A DNA stretch of 64,000 bases from Sipunculus nudus (Eukaryota; Annelida; Sipuncula; Golfingiida; Sipunculidae), in contig CM049321.1 in assembly GCA_026874595.1 (NCBI GenBank), positions 26,337,479-26,401,478 of the forward strand, given 5' to 3'. Position numbers and translations under genes: made by a program. This document shows positions 1-14,200 of this stretch, in pieces. The number at the start of each line of letters is the position of its first letter. The first letter of the stretch is position 1. The notes under the pieces were generated by a model. That model did not search any database. It saw only the letters and a list, made by a program, of their open reading frames with translations, and was not told where the DNA came from.

Positions 1-889
1 GAAATAGTGTATTACCTTGTGAAAGAATAGAAAATGTGTTATATAAATGTACAATTTGAAATTATATATGTTCATGCATAAATAAGTAAACTTCATATTT
101 ATGAATTGTGGACTGAAATATAAAGGCACAGTTATATATTGAATTTTGTAATTAATTAAAAATAATTCAATTATTTATTAATGATTGGTGTAAAATCAGT
201 ATTGAAAAGAGTTGATTTGTTCGTGTGGTTTAAATAACAGAACAGTGGTGTCATAAATGCACAGACTCACATGTTGAGTCATAACAATACAGCTGTGTAC
301 ATCAGGCAGTCTGTGTACTGGTAATAAAATCTGGATGTTCTTGTTGTGAACATGGAGGCCAAATCGTGTCATCTCCCTCACCTGCTGAGGAATGTAAGTG
401 CTTGACATCACAATCTTCCGTACCACAATATGAATACCCAGGGTCCTTTGTTAATTGCTGCGGTATCTGATTCCTGAGATGCCACACAGATGAGTTGTCC
501 TTGTCACAACCTTGTGGTGATGATGTGGAACGTATTGTGTTTATTATTTTTTTTCACAGATCACATTGACTGTTAACAGTCCCTTTTTCAGTACTTGTGG
601 TTTGTTAAATTCCTCCTCCCGGAATATATTCCCAAAAAATTTGCTCATATGGGTTATAGTGCTTAAGTACATGCTATTTCTTCCTGAAGTCATATTACTA
701 CTTACAAGACACTTAGCATTCGTGTACACAACAGCAACTCATCACTTCTTATTTATACAGCTTTTGCCATATTTTTGGAATGTTTTCTCCTTATTACCTA
801 ACGGCGGAGTATGAAACTTATCATCATATGGCATTCAGCATTCATACTATTAATTCTTGTTACTGCCATGTGTAGGCCTCATGTTTCAT
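1..889. other. No gene recognised
   Basis: AT-rich sequence with no exon that fits the needed phase for joining to 2,202. One ATG followed by a donor at 352-393 was considered and rejected. If the gene's start lies upstream of the window this is intron. Confidence 0.5.
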
Positions 890-1790
890 ATGCTTTCTAG
901 CCCTCAGCCCTTAGGCTGATGGGCTATTGTCGTCACCCAAGCTGTCCGTCCGTCCGTCCGTCCGGCGTCCGTTAACTTTTACCTTGTGAGCGGGATATCT
1001 TGAAAAGGATTCACCGTCAGAATTTTATTTCCTCGGTAAAGATGTATATCGACAAAATCTCGGTCAAGTTCGAAGATGGGTGACCTTGACCTATTTATCT
1101 ACATTTTAGAGCTGATTATAGAAAAACACTTAGATGCTTATTACTCAGGAACCATTTGGTGGATTTTCACAAAACTTACTATGATTATTGGGACTGATAG
1201 TCTGTACCTGCTATGCAAGTTTGGTGGCTCCACCTACAATTTCTGATTTTTAATGAATTTTTATCGGAATTTTCAACTTTGGGCTTGTGAGCAGGATATC
1301 TGGAAAAGGATTCACCGTAAGAATTTTATTTTTTCAGTGAAGATGTATATTGACAAAATCTCAGTCAAGTTCAAAGATGGGTGACCTTGACCTATTTTTC
1401 TACGTTTTAGAGCTGATTATAGGAAAAACATTTAGAAGCTTATTTCTCAGGAACCATTGGATGGATTTTTACAATACTTACTATGATCATAGGGACTGAT
1501 GGTCTGTAACTGCTGCACAAGTTTGGGGGCGCCACCTGCAATTTCTGATTTTTTATTGAATTTTTCTTGGATTTTTCAACTTTGGCCTTGTGAGCGGGAT
1601 ATCTCTAAAAGGATTCACAATAGGAATTTTATTTCTTTGGTGAAGATGTATATCGACAAAAATCTCGTTCATGTTCGAAGATGGGTGACCTTGACCTACT
1701 TTTCAAGGTCACAGATCTTATAATAGAATAAAACTTAGAAGCTTATTTTTCAGGAAGCATTTGGTGGATTGTTATGAATCATGGTACATA
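890..1790 (+). repeat. Hairpin-led element with three ~302-bp tandem units
   Basis: A palindrome (arms 899-909 and 914-925, loop ctta) is followed by gtcgtcac, (GTCC)n at 943-964, gttaac, then units starting cttgtgagc at 983, 1284 and 1587. The third is partial. Each unit has a gtgaccttgacct module and a ggtggctccacc-like module. Non-coding, upstream of the first exon seen. Confidence 0.85.
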
Positions 1791-1944
1791 CCTCTCCATT
1801 TTAAATTTATAACTGAGACATGTACAGATATACATCCATGTGAGAACAGATATTTAGTACTTGTTACTGTTACCACCTCTAAACACTGTTCTATTGGCTA
1901 AGGGCTTTTGTCAGCTTTTGCTGATATTCTAGTTGCTTTATATT

Positions 1945-2028
1945 AGACCTCGCTTAGTAGACAACCTTGAACATGCGACCACTTTATTGAGGCCCTCTTG
2001 GTGGTTGTAATTTCGAGTTTTCACTGTG
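1945..2028. mobile_element. Partial MITE (right half)
   Basis: It contains tagacctcgcttagtagac, gcgaccactttattgagg and ggtggttgtaatttcgag, and ends tttcactgtg, matching the right half of the copy at 10,427-10,600. Confidence 0.5.
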
Positions 2029-2201
2029 TTATCATGATGAATTAATACATCGTATTAAGAACACTGTTTGTTTATCACCATGTGGTTGTCTTTATATGAA
2101 TCTTTCAAGACCTACCCAACCAATACTCCTTTACACTAATCTTCAAGATTTACAGTAGTGATGGTATTTATGGTGTGCTGTATATTATTCTGTTTTTACA
2201 G

Positions 2202-2292
2202 TGAGGACAGTACCATCAGAGGGTTTACGGTGATCATAGATAACCGCCAGGGAGTGTGGACTTCACTCAGACCGGTGTACAGTATATTACAG
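2202..2292 (+). CDS. Exon 1 seen: SEC14/CRAL-TRIO core strand
   Basis: The exon follows a ttttacag acceptor and ends at cag|gtgaga. It enters with one base left of a split codon (phase 2 intron) and ends on a codon boundary; residues 1-30. It encodes RGFTVIIDNRQGVW, a hydrophobic beta-strand followed by an Asp-x-Arg turn typical of the SEC14 fold (SESTD1 has a near-identical GFTVIVDGR segment). An alternative acceptor 9 bp downstream, at gaggacag, keeps the frame and would drop three residues. The exon before it, carrying the SEC14 N-terminus and start codon, was not found in 1-2,201. Confidence 0.8.
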
Positions 2293-5200
2293 GTGAGACA
2301 GCACAATGTTACATCATAAATATACTGAGGTCACAGGGGTCAGCAGACGTCAGTGGTTGCTAGACAACAAAAAATGAAAATAACAGCTTAGAATATATTA
2401 AAATGTCAGTTGACTGTATGGACTACTACAGTTTAAATTTCATTTTCAGATCTGGCTTTCATATGAAATGTTAAGTTCATTATTTATTTTGATTAATGTG
2501 TCTGTCACATTTGCAATTGCAGTCCCAAGTTAATTTAAAGTTTGCTTATATGAAACTTGATGGATTTAAGGCTCACCTACATAATATTTTTATTTTAGAC
2601 TGGTTTTTCACTTAGATGGTAGTTACAGTCTATTTCAGTCAAAAGAAATATATATTCTTGTTACCAGAATAAGTTTTTGTGCAAAATTTTACAGTTATTT
2701 GTATTCCAAGCAGGAGAGAAACCATACTCAGTGAGAATCATCTCAACCAGTTATTATTTGAAATTTCTGTGTTACTCTAATCAGTTGTATAAAGAAGATC
2801 TGAAAATCACCAATAAATACAGTGAAAATCCAAAGTCCTCCTTTCATTTTACAATTCCTGTGCTAACTGAAGATAGAAAGTCTAATCACTTGGTAAGAAT
2901 GTCTGAGAATATGGCCATGCTTACAATTTAGTGTAAAAATTTCTGACTAAATACAAGTGATTATTATGAACTTAGGCTTCATATCTTAATTGTTGATTAT
3001 TTGAGAAACATAAAATATAAAATTCTGAATTAGTGATGGTTATTATGTTTACCGTTGTTTCCAGGAAACATTGGCATCAAAGATAAGAGTTGTGCTGGTG
3101 CTCAAACCTGAACGCCATCAAGGCCGAAGTTTCCGTAGAGAAAAAGAAAAACCACCATTTGAGGTAATTTTGCCAGCTATTCACATACTAATCTGTCTAA
3201 AAGATATTTAATATGAGTATTGGAAATATTTAAATGTCTGAAGTACAGCTACATTTGTTAACTAATTATATTTATCAAATAACAGGAGCTAGGCAGTTTC
3301 ACTTATTAGTAAGAAAACTTATATGTTGGAAATACAGTTACAGATGAAACTAGAAAGCAAAGCGAGGGAACAACCTCTGCTCATGCAGTACTTTATTGAA
3401 GAAAAACTTCCAAGTTTCATTGACAATTCCTTGCCTCAAGATCATCAGCCATTAAATTAAATCAAAAATTCATCCCTGACCCATTTAGATGTCTACTGCG
3501 CAAACAGAAATTGAAGGACATACATTGGTGGAAACAACCTCTTTGAGATAGTTTTGGTTAATATAAACTTTCCAGATTAATCAAATGAAATGCATGCTGA
3601 TATACAGCAGGTTAGACTGTCATATTTATAATCACCATTGCTAAAGACCATGAGTTACTCATTTACATTAACAGTATTTCACTTTATATTGATGATTGAA
3701 GCACACATTTCCTTCAGTTGAGGCATAAAATAGGTGTGCTTATAATATATAATAAGATACATAAAGAAAATGAAATTGTTTAAAATTTAAACATAAGTTA
3801 CACTTTATACTTGCATTGCAGGTTCAGCATATTTCATTGAACAAGCTACAACAACACCATGTTTCACGGGACCAGCTTACGCAAGAGTTTGGGGGCACGC
3901 TGCAATACGACCACTCCATGTGGCTCACGAATAGGATGGTCAGTACAGAGGGCAAAGTATCTCCACCTTCTCTATCTGGATCCTTATTCAATTTTAATTG
4001 GGGAGGGGGGGGGGGGGAGGGGTCTCTTCTCCAGCCAATGTTCACCCCTCCACAAAGTTTCACAGGACGTATTAGCTGTGTAATCCTACCAACAGAGAAA
4101 CAAGGGGACAAACAAATAATTAAAAAAAAAACAGGTTAAAACAAACCCTCCTTGGCAGAGGTGTAAATCACAGGCATCTTTCTCTTATTTTATTAACAAG
4201 ATTAACTTTGTATTGTTCTCATTTTAATGCCAGCTTTGAAACTGAGGCTGTATGGTTGAACTTCATATATAAAGTAACTTAATAAATATGGACGCTGGCC
4301 ATTCCTGAGGTTATTGCTTGTAATAGAGGGTTGTCTGTGGGAAAAGGTTATGGACATATCTGAGTTTACCTTCCATGGGACCATATTGTGTGTTAGTAGT
4401 AAACAGGTGCCCACAGTTAGAGGGTGCCCCAGAGGAGAGGTTTTCCTGTTTGCATAAGAATTGTTGATTTATATTTGTGTAAAATCTAAATTCATATGTT
4501 TTGTCTTTTTGCATTTTCTGCAGGAGTCATGCATCCCATAAACAAACTTGCTACATTTTTCTCTTGTATTAATTAACGTGTATAAGTAAAAGGTAACACT
4601 GCAGTTGTTCCAAGGTTGAGGAATGAGATAAGACACAGTCAAGTGACACTGACAATCTGATGTCTTAAATAGACTGACCTGTCAGTGTCAGTATAATCAT
4701 ATAATTAGTATGTTTTAGAAAAGATGCTTGATTAAGTTTGTTTCTCATAATTGAAGCTCAAAATACTCTGAAATACATCTTTTGAATTTGGTTTGGTTGA
4801 ATTAAGGGACTTTTCATTCATGGGGTACACCATGGGACTTGTTTTCCAAGATTTGTCCTTCATTGAGAGTAACATAAACTTTCATGCAATTTGGTTAAGA
4901 TACATTCCAGAAAAAAGACAATTTTTCAATGAATTAGTTTAATTAGTATTTAATGCTTTTGTTACAGAGCCTGGAGAACTACCTGAGAGAAGCTCGAGCT
5001 GTGTCTAAGACACTGGACAAGGCACTGATGGAGCTGACTGGGAGAGCACGTTCCACCAACAGTCTGGGAGGAGCTGACTCACTACACAAGCTACATCACT
5101 TAGAGGATGCCGTGCTGCAGGTGCCCGAGAGAGTCATCAGAGAAGGTCAGTGGTCATTACGTAAAAAACTCGAGATCTTATGTTTAGATTTGGGGATATT

Positions 5201-8200
5201 TAGTTGCACCGTCCAAAACTAGATTTTGGTTTTTCCTTTCAAAACTCTGAAATGGCAGGACATTTCAGTGATAATTTCAGGCTTTGGAAGTCTTTGAAAA
5301 TAATTCTTTTTCCTGTGAAGTTCTTGAAAAGTCCTTGGTTTTTATGGCAGAGTTGTTTTCTCTGTGAGCATATGATTACATTCCTTGCATTCAATGTCCC
5401 CCCCCCCCCCCCTTATAGTGTTTGTACTGCCATCGCCATTGTCTGAAGTCGGGGTCAGCCGCATCTGTCATTTCTTGTTAACACCATAACTTTTGCCACT
5501 CTCAATATTTGTACATGAAATTATACATTTGAATTGTTTGTAGCAATATCTTGGATGAGTTTATAATCTTGTGACCTTGGCTTTTATCTTCAAGGTCAAA
5601 TGAATTGAAATAAAAAAATAATGTGAACCCCCATAGGAGTCTCATTAAACAAGCTATAACAATTGAACCACTCAATAATCTTTTGTGAAATTTGATACAT
5701 GAAATGTTTCTACCAAAATTTCTAATGAATTAAAAAATTGGTGACCTTGACCCTCATCTTCTAAGTAAAATCTTCAGAAATCTAGGATTTTTATGAACCC
5801 CATAACTTTTGAAATACTGCTTTTTTTCCAATTTTATACACCAAATGTGTCAACCAAGTGCTTGAAGAGTTTGAAAACCAAACAGTTTGTAAACTTTAAC
5901 GGTGAACTTGATCTTAAGGGTTAAATCAGTAGAATTATATGATTTCTGTAAACACTCAACCTTTCAAACTATGTATGTCCTTGGAGATTCCATAAAGTTA
6001 GTAAAATTTTCAACTCGGGGACTTACATTGTACGTAGCTGTAGCTTTTGACCATTACACTTAGTCATTATCAGCAGACTGGCATGCTACAACTTTTTTTT
6101 ACTGTTTGCATATTTTTTCCTCTGATTTGGGGATGGGGGCCCATGGGGAGGGGAGACATATAACTTAGTTTTGCACTTGTTTTTACTCACTTTGGTGTGA
6201 TCAAAGTACCAGATAATCATTTTTGTGAAAATTATTTAAATAAGTTCCTTGAAATTTGTAAGGCTAGATGTTGAAAGTCCTTGGAAAATCCTTGAATTTT
6301 GTTGAAGAATAGATGTACAAATCCTGAACCTGGTTTCCATTTTAAACTGAATATATAGGTCATCATCAAAAACACTGAACTGTGTCTCATTATTTCTAAT
6401 AGTGACTGATTTGTCCACCTGATGTCACAACTGGTTGCCAATGTACTCTGCCCATTTTCTGAACAGACCTATGTGCATACTATTTCAAATATATACAAAT
6501 AGATATTCAGGAATTCAAGAGTAAATACCTAGTCACCTACTTTATATTATAGGCTTGTTGGCATAAGCAGTACCTATTTAGTTTAATGAATTTAGCTTGG
6601 TCAAGACAGTTAAAAAGAAGACAATATTTTACAGGTAAATTTCTCATTTTACAGGTCAGGAGTTACACTACCAGTATTACAGTGACAGAGGTGTGGGATT
6701 TGAGCTGGCCTCTGCAGTTTTTAACACATTTTACAGGTCACAAATTGTGTTTTACAGGTCAGGAGTTACACCGCCAGTATTACAGTGACAGAGGAGTGGG
6801 GTTTGAGCAAGCCACTGCAGATTTTCTAACGCCTGATGAAATAGTGGCCATGGCTGCGATAAAGCGTGCCGTAGAACATTTACAAAGTAAAGTGGACCGG
6901 ATTCGAGGGTTGTCGGGCCAGCGTGACGTGCTGATTAACACTGCCATAAAAACTCAGCAGATCACCAGTGCCATCAAGTCTGTAAGTATAAAATACCAGC
7001 AGGCCTTGAACAGTATACCAGAACACAGAAACATCAAAGTACACAGTCAGATGTCAGGGCTCGGGCATTAACTTTAGAAAGTACTTGCCCTACTGGGCAT
7101 GTAACATCTAACTTTTACTGGGCCCATATGAATTTTTACTTTCCCTACAAAAATTAGTGATCGCAGCCACAAACAAACAAAGTGTGTTCCATATGATTAT
7201 TTTGCAACAATAAACGTTTTCAAATGTGTATTTGCTTAAGATATTTCTCTGTAGTATTTGCACAGATAAACATACAGGTAATTCAAGATAGAAGTATTAC
7301 AATAATTTTATTTCTCAAAGAAATGGCTTACTGATGATCCAAGTTAAGATTCAGGCTTTTGGGTAAAGGTTAATGTTAAGACCTTTCGACCTGCCACCAG
7401 TTCTGAAACTTTTACTTGCCCTAGGCAAGCAGTTAACTGATAAAGCGGATTTCTGGATTTTGTACTGGCATTATTCATTGCCCCTGTTTTGATATATCAA
7501 CCATGTTTTCTCATCTAATGTTAATTAACATCTGCTATTATTCATGGCCCAAAAGTGCAAAATAAGTTGAATCATTATTGGTCAGAAATGTTTAGAATTG
7601 GATCTGATTGGTCAACAGCTGCATAGTTAAACCAATGTAGGTTGCTGTTTCAGATGCATTTTCAGTTAAACATGAAATGTATAGGCAACAGAATATCAAA
7701 TATTCTAATTGTTTGTAGTTTAAAAATATTTTTTAGAGGAATTGTTTAAGTTTTGATAGGAAATCCTCCCATGAAGAAGGAAGAATATTGGCTCACAATC
7801 TAAATTACAATTCATGTTACAAGTATCATATTGTATTTGGCAACCAGCTTCTGTGGCTCAGGGGTAGAGCACAGGACTCAAAGCCCTGAGGTCATAATTT
7901 CAAATCTCAGCCAAGGCAATGATATTTTCATGGTCAGCCCCCACCCAGGTTGAATGCTAAGGGGGCTTAATTGAAAGGCTGTGCCCAACAGCTGTATATC
8001 ACTCACAAAAACAAGTACATCTTTGGGGGATCCTCGATGTTATGACCCAGCTTGAGTATGATTTCACAACCAGGACCCTCAGGTTTAGTAGACACTGGGC
8101 CAGGGTGACACCAGGATATAAAAGTAATCTGATGTGAGTGCTACCACCCTGTCACATAGTCCCAAACCGGAATGGAACTGTGCAGATATACATACTTTGG

Positions 8201-11200
8201 TTAAGAATTAGATAGATATGAGAGCATAAAAAATGGAGGTGGTTACCTCCACCAAATAACAAATGTGTTTGGCATCTAGGTGAAGAATCTTGATATGTAA
8301 TGAATCATGAGTTATTTGTATTATTCAGTGACATTTGTGTATGGTGTGTATTATTCATTGTAGACTGAGGAATATTTATGCACTTTATAGTTCAAATTCT
8401 TTAAAGATTCATTGAAATATACATGATTCTCCTTGACTGTTCAGTGATTTGAAACCACATCCAGGGACTAATTAGCTTTCAATGTAGAATTCAAAGCGGT
8501 TGTGGAACGTGACTGTTAGCTGTGTGATATTGTTTTCCAGGTGACAGATTGGGTTTTGGGACCAGCAGAAAAGCTCCTGGCTTCTCAGAAAGGGATCGGT
8601 CGCAATTACCAAGAAGCAGAAGAGCTGAGGAAACAGCATGAGCAGCTGGAACTAAGATGCACTGTAAGACAGCATTATATATATTTTACATGTTTTAACC
8701 AGGAGACTTACTTAAGATACAGAACATATACTGAAGTTGCCTTATTGTTTCTTGAGGGTTTAAAATTTGAGATATTCACAAAACAGGAATCATCGTTAAA
8801 ATGAAACCTTCGTGAGTAAGAGGTATCAATGAAGGTAAGTCTTAGGGCAAAGGATAATAGTATAAAAAATAATAAATCTTGTATGTCACCCATTAATCAA
8901 AGACTGCACATTATAAATGATACCAGATCTTTCCAATAATCTGCCAATAATTTCCACTCATTCAGTATTCCCTATGGACATCATTAAATTATGATGATTT
9001 GGACGTACAAATTATTTAACATAATTAATTCAAATAGGAACAGACTTTGTGTAGTTTATTGTGTGGTACATGCGATCATGAAAATGGAACCCTTGCAAAA
9101 CACTAAAAAAGAGAAATATATGAATGTTTAACCCAACAGATATGAAGCAAACCACAGTACACACCACCAGTAACAAGTTACGTCTCATTTTCCGTATTTT
9201 ACTAGGAGACTTACGGGAGGTACGGAGAGTTACGCCACCAGGTGGAGGACCTGTTGGATGCAGGTCATCCCCAGGGAACGGACTTTGCTGCCCAGCGGGA
9301 TTACATGGACACAGTGTGTCGCAGCTTTGCTAGTCGTCTGGAGAAGAGACGTAATCTCCTCATCACCTCTGTCCGCTTCCACCGCCTTGCTGAAGAGGTC
9401 AGTAACACACTTGTAATTCTCAGGCATTGTTGTTGTTATGTTTGAAAAAGTGTACCCTAACTGGTGTTTGTGTTTAATATAGAACTTCCAAAGCTGTGCC
9501 ATATAAAGTATGGGTTTCACATGGTCAATAAATAAGTGCTAAATGTCAGCAGCTGTATAAGAAATGCCTCAAGTCAGGCCTGGCAGTGTTTCAGGTCTTT
9601 TACCTAATTTATAAATGAATATGTTCCTGAAAATATTGTTTGTATTATGTTGTTAATTCATATTAATTAAACAGTAATTTCTAAATGTCATGTAATATTT
9701 TATAGATATTTGAATAATGCCATACTGGTGTATCGTACAGGTACCTAGATCATAAGAGACCAGTGGACATCATATGAAATAACAGTCTTGAAATACCAGT
9801 CTTGATAAAATTTTTCCATCTGTGTAATGGAATACTAAGCATCCAAAATTAAAACTTGGTAAAACATCATATTATATTATACCCACATTATTGTGGTGCC
9901 ACTAGGGTTCTAGTTGATATTTTCCATTATCTAACAAAAAAATATAACTTTAAATGAACACATAAAATAAAAATTTAGTATCCAGTCAGTATTTTATAAG
10001 CCCATAATATGGTAAACCCATGGTTCGTTCTGTACCTCTTATTTTTCCGACAATGTCCATCCGTTAATTGTTAGAGTTACCGCAATAGCTTAACAGGGAT
10101 TTGATGAATTTTCATGAAACTCACCATAACTACTAACCAATAGACTTTGATGGCAGAGCAAAAATCTTATAGGTTTTTATGAAACTTATTATAAATATTT
10201 ACTAATAGAATTTACAATTATTAAATCCTCAGCAATGATCATGCATATTTAATGAGGTCAAAGGCCACAAGACATACAACAGGTGTATTATGCACCCTTG
10301 CAGTGTGCTCGTTATAAACTGAAATGAATAAATGTTCCAAAAGACTTTGCCTTTGATTCATATTTATTATGACCTGAAATGAATGCTTTAAACTGAAAGT
10401 TTTAGCTTCTTGTTTATACAGTAAAACCCTCACCCAACAACCACCTCATTTTAGCGACCACCTCAAAGTAATGAACACTTTTTTAAGGTCCCAATTTTAT
10501 TTGTGCTCTTTGTATCAGACCTCACATAGATGACCACCTCGAAAATGTGACCAGTTTAGTGAGATCCCAGTGGTGGTTGTAATTTAAAGGTTTCACTGTA
10601 TTTATAACCTGTACTTAATACTGATGCGGAAGGATTTGTTTGTTTATTTAAGTTGGCCAGGAAGTTGGAGGACCTGATGGAGCTGATGAACATGGAGATC
10701 AGTCTGAATGATGTCACTGCCACAAGACTTGCCTTACAGAACCTCAATGTCAAGTGTGATGATATCAGTAAGGCACTTTTCATTCAGCTCTGACTATGAA
10801 GGGTTACTCAGCATTTGTAAACCATGAATTGTCCCATTATCAGTGGTCTCTGGTTGTGCCATTTTCTTTATTTGCCTGAAAGTTTGATATACACCTATTA
10901 TCTTAGGTGTGTCCTAGGAGAGCCAACCCTCTTGTACTGTTATCTCCCATCCCTAGGTAACATCACCAATGGCATGGAAAACTTAACAGTAATGGTGCAT
11001 TTTTATGTTGTCTTTTATTTATCTCTGAGATTAAAACATTGAAACATATGAAACATCACAGTCAGATTATTAATTTGTGTGATTATCTGTTAATATGTAA
11101 TCTAAACGGAAATTTTGTCTGACTTAAACATGAATTCTGACAGCATCACTGTTTGGTGAACCAGTAAATTAATCTATAATTCCAACAAAAGTTAGCTGAT

Positions 11201-14200
11201 TTTTTACTTTTCTGTCACCAGATGTCACCTCTGATCAGGTGTTCACTGACGGCCAGGGTTTGCTGGCTCAGATGAGTGTTCCTCCGTCAAACTCGTTTGG
11301 ACCAACGTCACAGGAGACGGAGAGTGTGTCACTCCCCGATCATGTCTGCCAGGTCTCCACGGATCTGCAGGATCGTAAAGTCCAGGTCGATGAACTGGCC
11401 GAAGTCAAAAGATTACGATATCAGCAAATGTTACAGCTGCATCAGCTAGAAGCAGATGGACAAAAGGTAAAAATGATACAGCGGAAGGGAATAAGAAGGT
11501 TCAAATGTTGGGAAAAAATTACACAACTGTTTCAGGTTTCAGAACAAAAACAGATACTTAATTGTCTCAGTGTTGAGTATAATTCTGCTCATATTAGATT
11601 CACCCACGAGGTAGAGTTAACTTACATTGACAGACAGATTTTTCCCATCATCAGAACTGTCAGTGGTTTGATTACTTTATACACATAAATGTCTTCAAAA
11701 CAATTTCAGGAATACAGTTAAAATTTAAGTTTCTTTTCTTTTAAATTTCCCATCTCATAATTGTGAGTTTATTTTATGTCACTTGTGTCATATTGCAGTC
11801 TGTAACTTTGTCCTACCAAAACCTTAGTGTACAATTTATTTTCTCATACTTTTTGATGTAACTTTTTGTACCACTGGGCTGATTGGCTGATCCACACTTC
11901 ATATAATTCTGGAGATCAATGCAGTAAAAACTCTAGGGAAGAAAACTGGCCTCTGTGGTCTCAGGGTAGAGCAAATGACTCAAACCCAGGAGATTGTGAG
12001 TTCAAATCTCAGCAGACATGGTTAATCCCCAACCAGGTAGAATGCTCTGCAATCTTAATGGGAAGGTCATGCCCCACAGCCATGTTTGACTCAAACAAGT
12101 GCACCTTTGGGGGAGAAGATAACACACCCAGGGCTTGCAGGTGTAGTAGTCACTGTGCCTTTTTAACTCCAGGATATACAATGAGAAGAGAGTGCTACTG
12201 CCTTGTCACATAAATCCAGATTTCTAAGAATAACAGTCTTTCTCTACTGGAAATAAGGAAATACAGGGAGTATGTTTAAAGATCAATTAAATGCCCACTT
12301 CATACTTTATGATAATATGTTGATAATAATGATTTCTTTTATCTCTGCATCTCTCAGAGTTCCAAAACTGAGCAAACATGTAAGTTATCACCATGTTGTA
12401 TATCTAATGCATTCAGATAAGCTTTTGCTACCCATAGTTCAAGGTGTGGGAACTAGATGGCAGCACTGATAGGTTATGTTGTATGGAGCTGCAGCTTCTT
12501 TGCTAAAAAATGAATCATGGAGGTCTAAATAAAAGTGACTGAGCAAGGTGCCTTGGGTAAAGGCAGGATAGATGTGTGAATCAACACCCCCTATATGTGT
12601 ACAAAACACCAGAAAGTTGATGAGTAATCATAATACTCACTACCCCTGCCCCCATCCACTGTAGTAGTAATAACCAGCACTCAGAGAACTGAAGTGAAAG
12701 GAAACACATGGTAGTTGTTGCTCTCCAGAGAATTTTCTTAGGGCTACTTTCCTTGGTCTTTTATAATATAAGCTGCCTGTTAACATTTCATTCTTTTTGC
12801 AAGGTGAGGAATCCTTTTTTTCTGCTATTTTCTGAAGTTCTGAAGTATACAGATAATTGATAGCTGTTACCTTGAGTTTTTATCAGCTTTTATCACAGTT
12901 TTGAGATTATTGATATTTTGAGATTATTTTGACCTGTTGTGAAAAGATTCATAATCAAAATTGAAATTAAACTTTTTCATTATTATTGTGTAAAGACCAT
13001 TATCACACCTGGTAAGTTTTAATTTATTCTTTTTACAAACAGAGCTGCTTTAATTATAGTACTTGTTATTATATTTGTTTCCTTTAAGATTTGCTTCCAT
13101 TGGCTTATGTGCAAGGGGTTGTTTAAGTAAACCAAAGGGGTTGTTTAAGTTGTGCATGTCACCATAAAAGCATGTTTTGAAGACCAGCCATTCTTGAGAA
13201 CTTCGAGGTCTTTCATGTATATAATATTTATGGAACAGGCCTTAGCCATAACTGGATTATAGGAAACAAATTTGTTTAATATTTCAATTGGCCGTGTGCA
13301 TCATTTTAAAAAAAAGTGCACTCCAATTGTTGTGTCTTTCAGGCAATTGACTGGATTATTCAGCTTGGTGAACGCATGAAAGAAAATCAAGGTCACCCTG
13401 ACGACCTTCAACAAGAGAGACTTAGTCTAGAGAATACTGCCAAGGTCAGTGTAGAAAAATAGAAACAATTTTTCGTACAAATGATATGTTCCTGTCACTC
13501 AAACATCAGGTTTTACAAATCAGTGATAAGTTCATTCTTTCTTTCTGCTACTGCCAAATGAGTAATTTTTGGTGATGACATCATTTAGTTTTCTTTCCAG
13601 CTGTTATGATTCCTGTATATAACTATGTGTTCTTTATTTTCTTATTATTCTGCAAAAGTGGCTGTGTGATTTGCAAGTTTGATGAATATTTAGTCATTTT
13701 TTATGTAGATCAAGTAACCTGCAGTTATTTTTTTATTTTTGCATACTGTGAATCACCTGAACATCTTTCATGCACAGAGATCCAGTCATACAATGCTATA
13801 CTGAGTCATCTGGTCAGACATGATTATATTATAGTCCCCTCTTTCTTTTTGGGGGGTTATGTGGAACTTATTATTTATGTTTTTATTTCCCACAAATCTT
13901 TATGCCTTGTTGATGGCCAAAACTATATATTATCCAGCAAATATAAAATGCACAGCCATGGTTTTGCACCAAACAAACTGCTAGACAATGAGTGACATCT
14001 AGTAGTGTACATTGGAACTACATTGGATTCCTTTTGTCAGAATGCACTTAGAGAAATTCAGCTCCCATTTCTTGACCTTGCATGTACTATATTTGCTCTG
14101 TGTGACATGTAGGCAAAGCTTTACACTATTTAAACCTCAATAATGTTGGCATACTGATATGCCCATGCAAAAAACCTCATATTGAAATCTGTCTCACCTA

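Noticed and set aside
352-393. ATG followed by 14 codons (MEAKSCHLPHLLRN) and a gtaagt donor, superficially like the SESTD1 N-terminus (MEA...)
   Set aside because: It ends in phase 0, but exon 1 at 2,202 needs a partner ending two bases into a codon, and the intervening SEC14 N-terminal segment could not be found between 394 and 2,201. The match is too short to trust.
9124-9333. Open frame overlapping exon 7 in another register
   Set aside because: The spectrin helix C pattern and the splice phases support the GAG ACT TAC register from 9,206; this one is a shadow.
13606-13995. 129-codon open frame in the exon 10-11 intron
   Set aside because: AT-rich composition, hydrophobic low-information peptide, no in-phase splice sites and no known domain.
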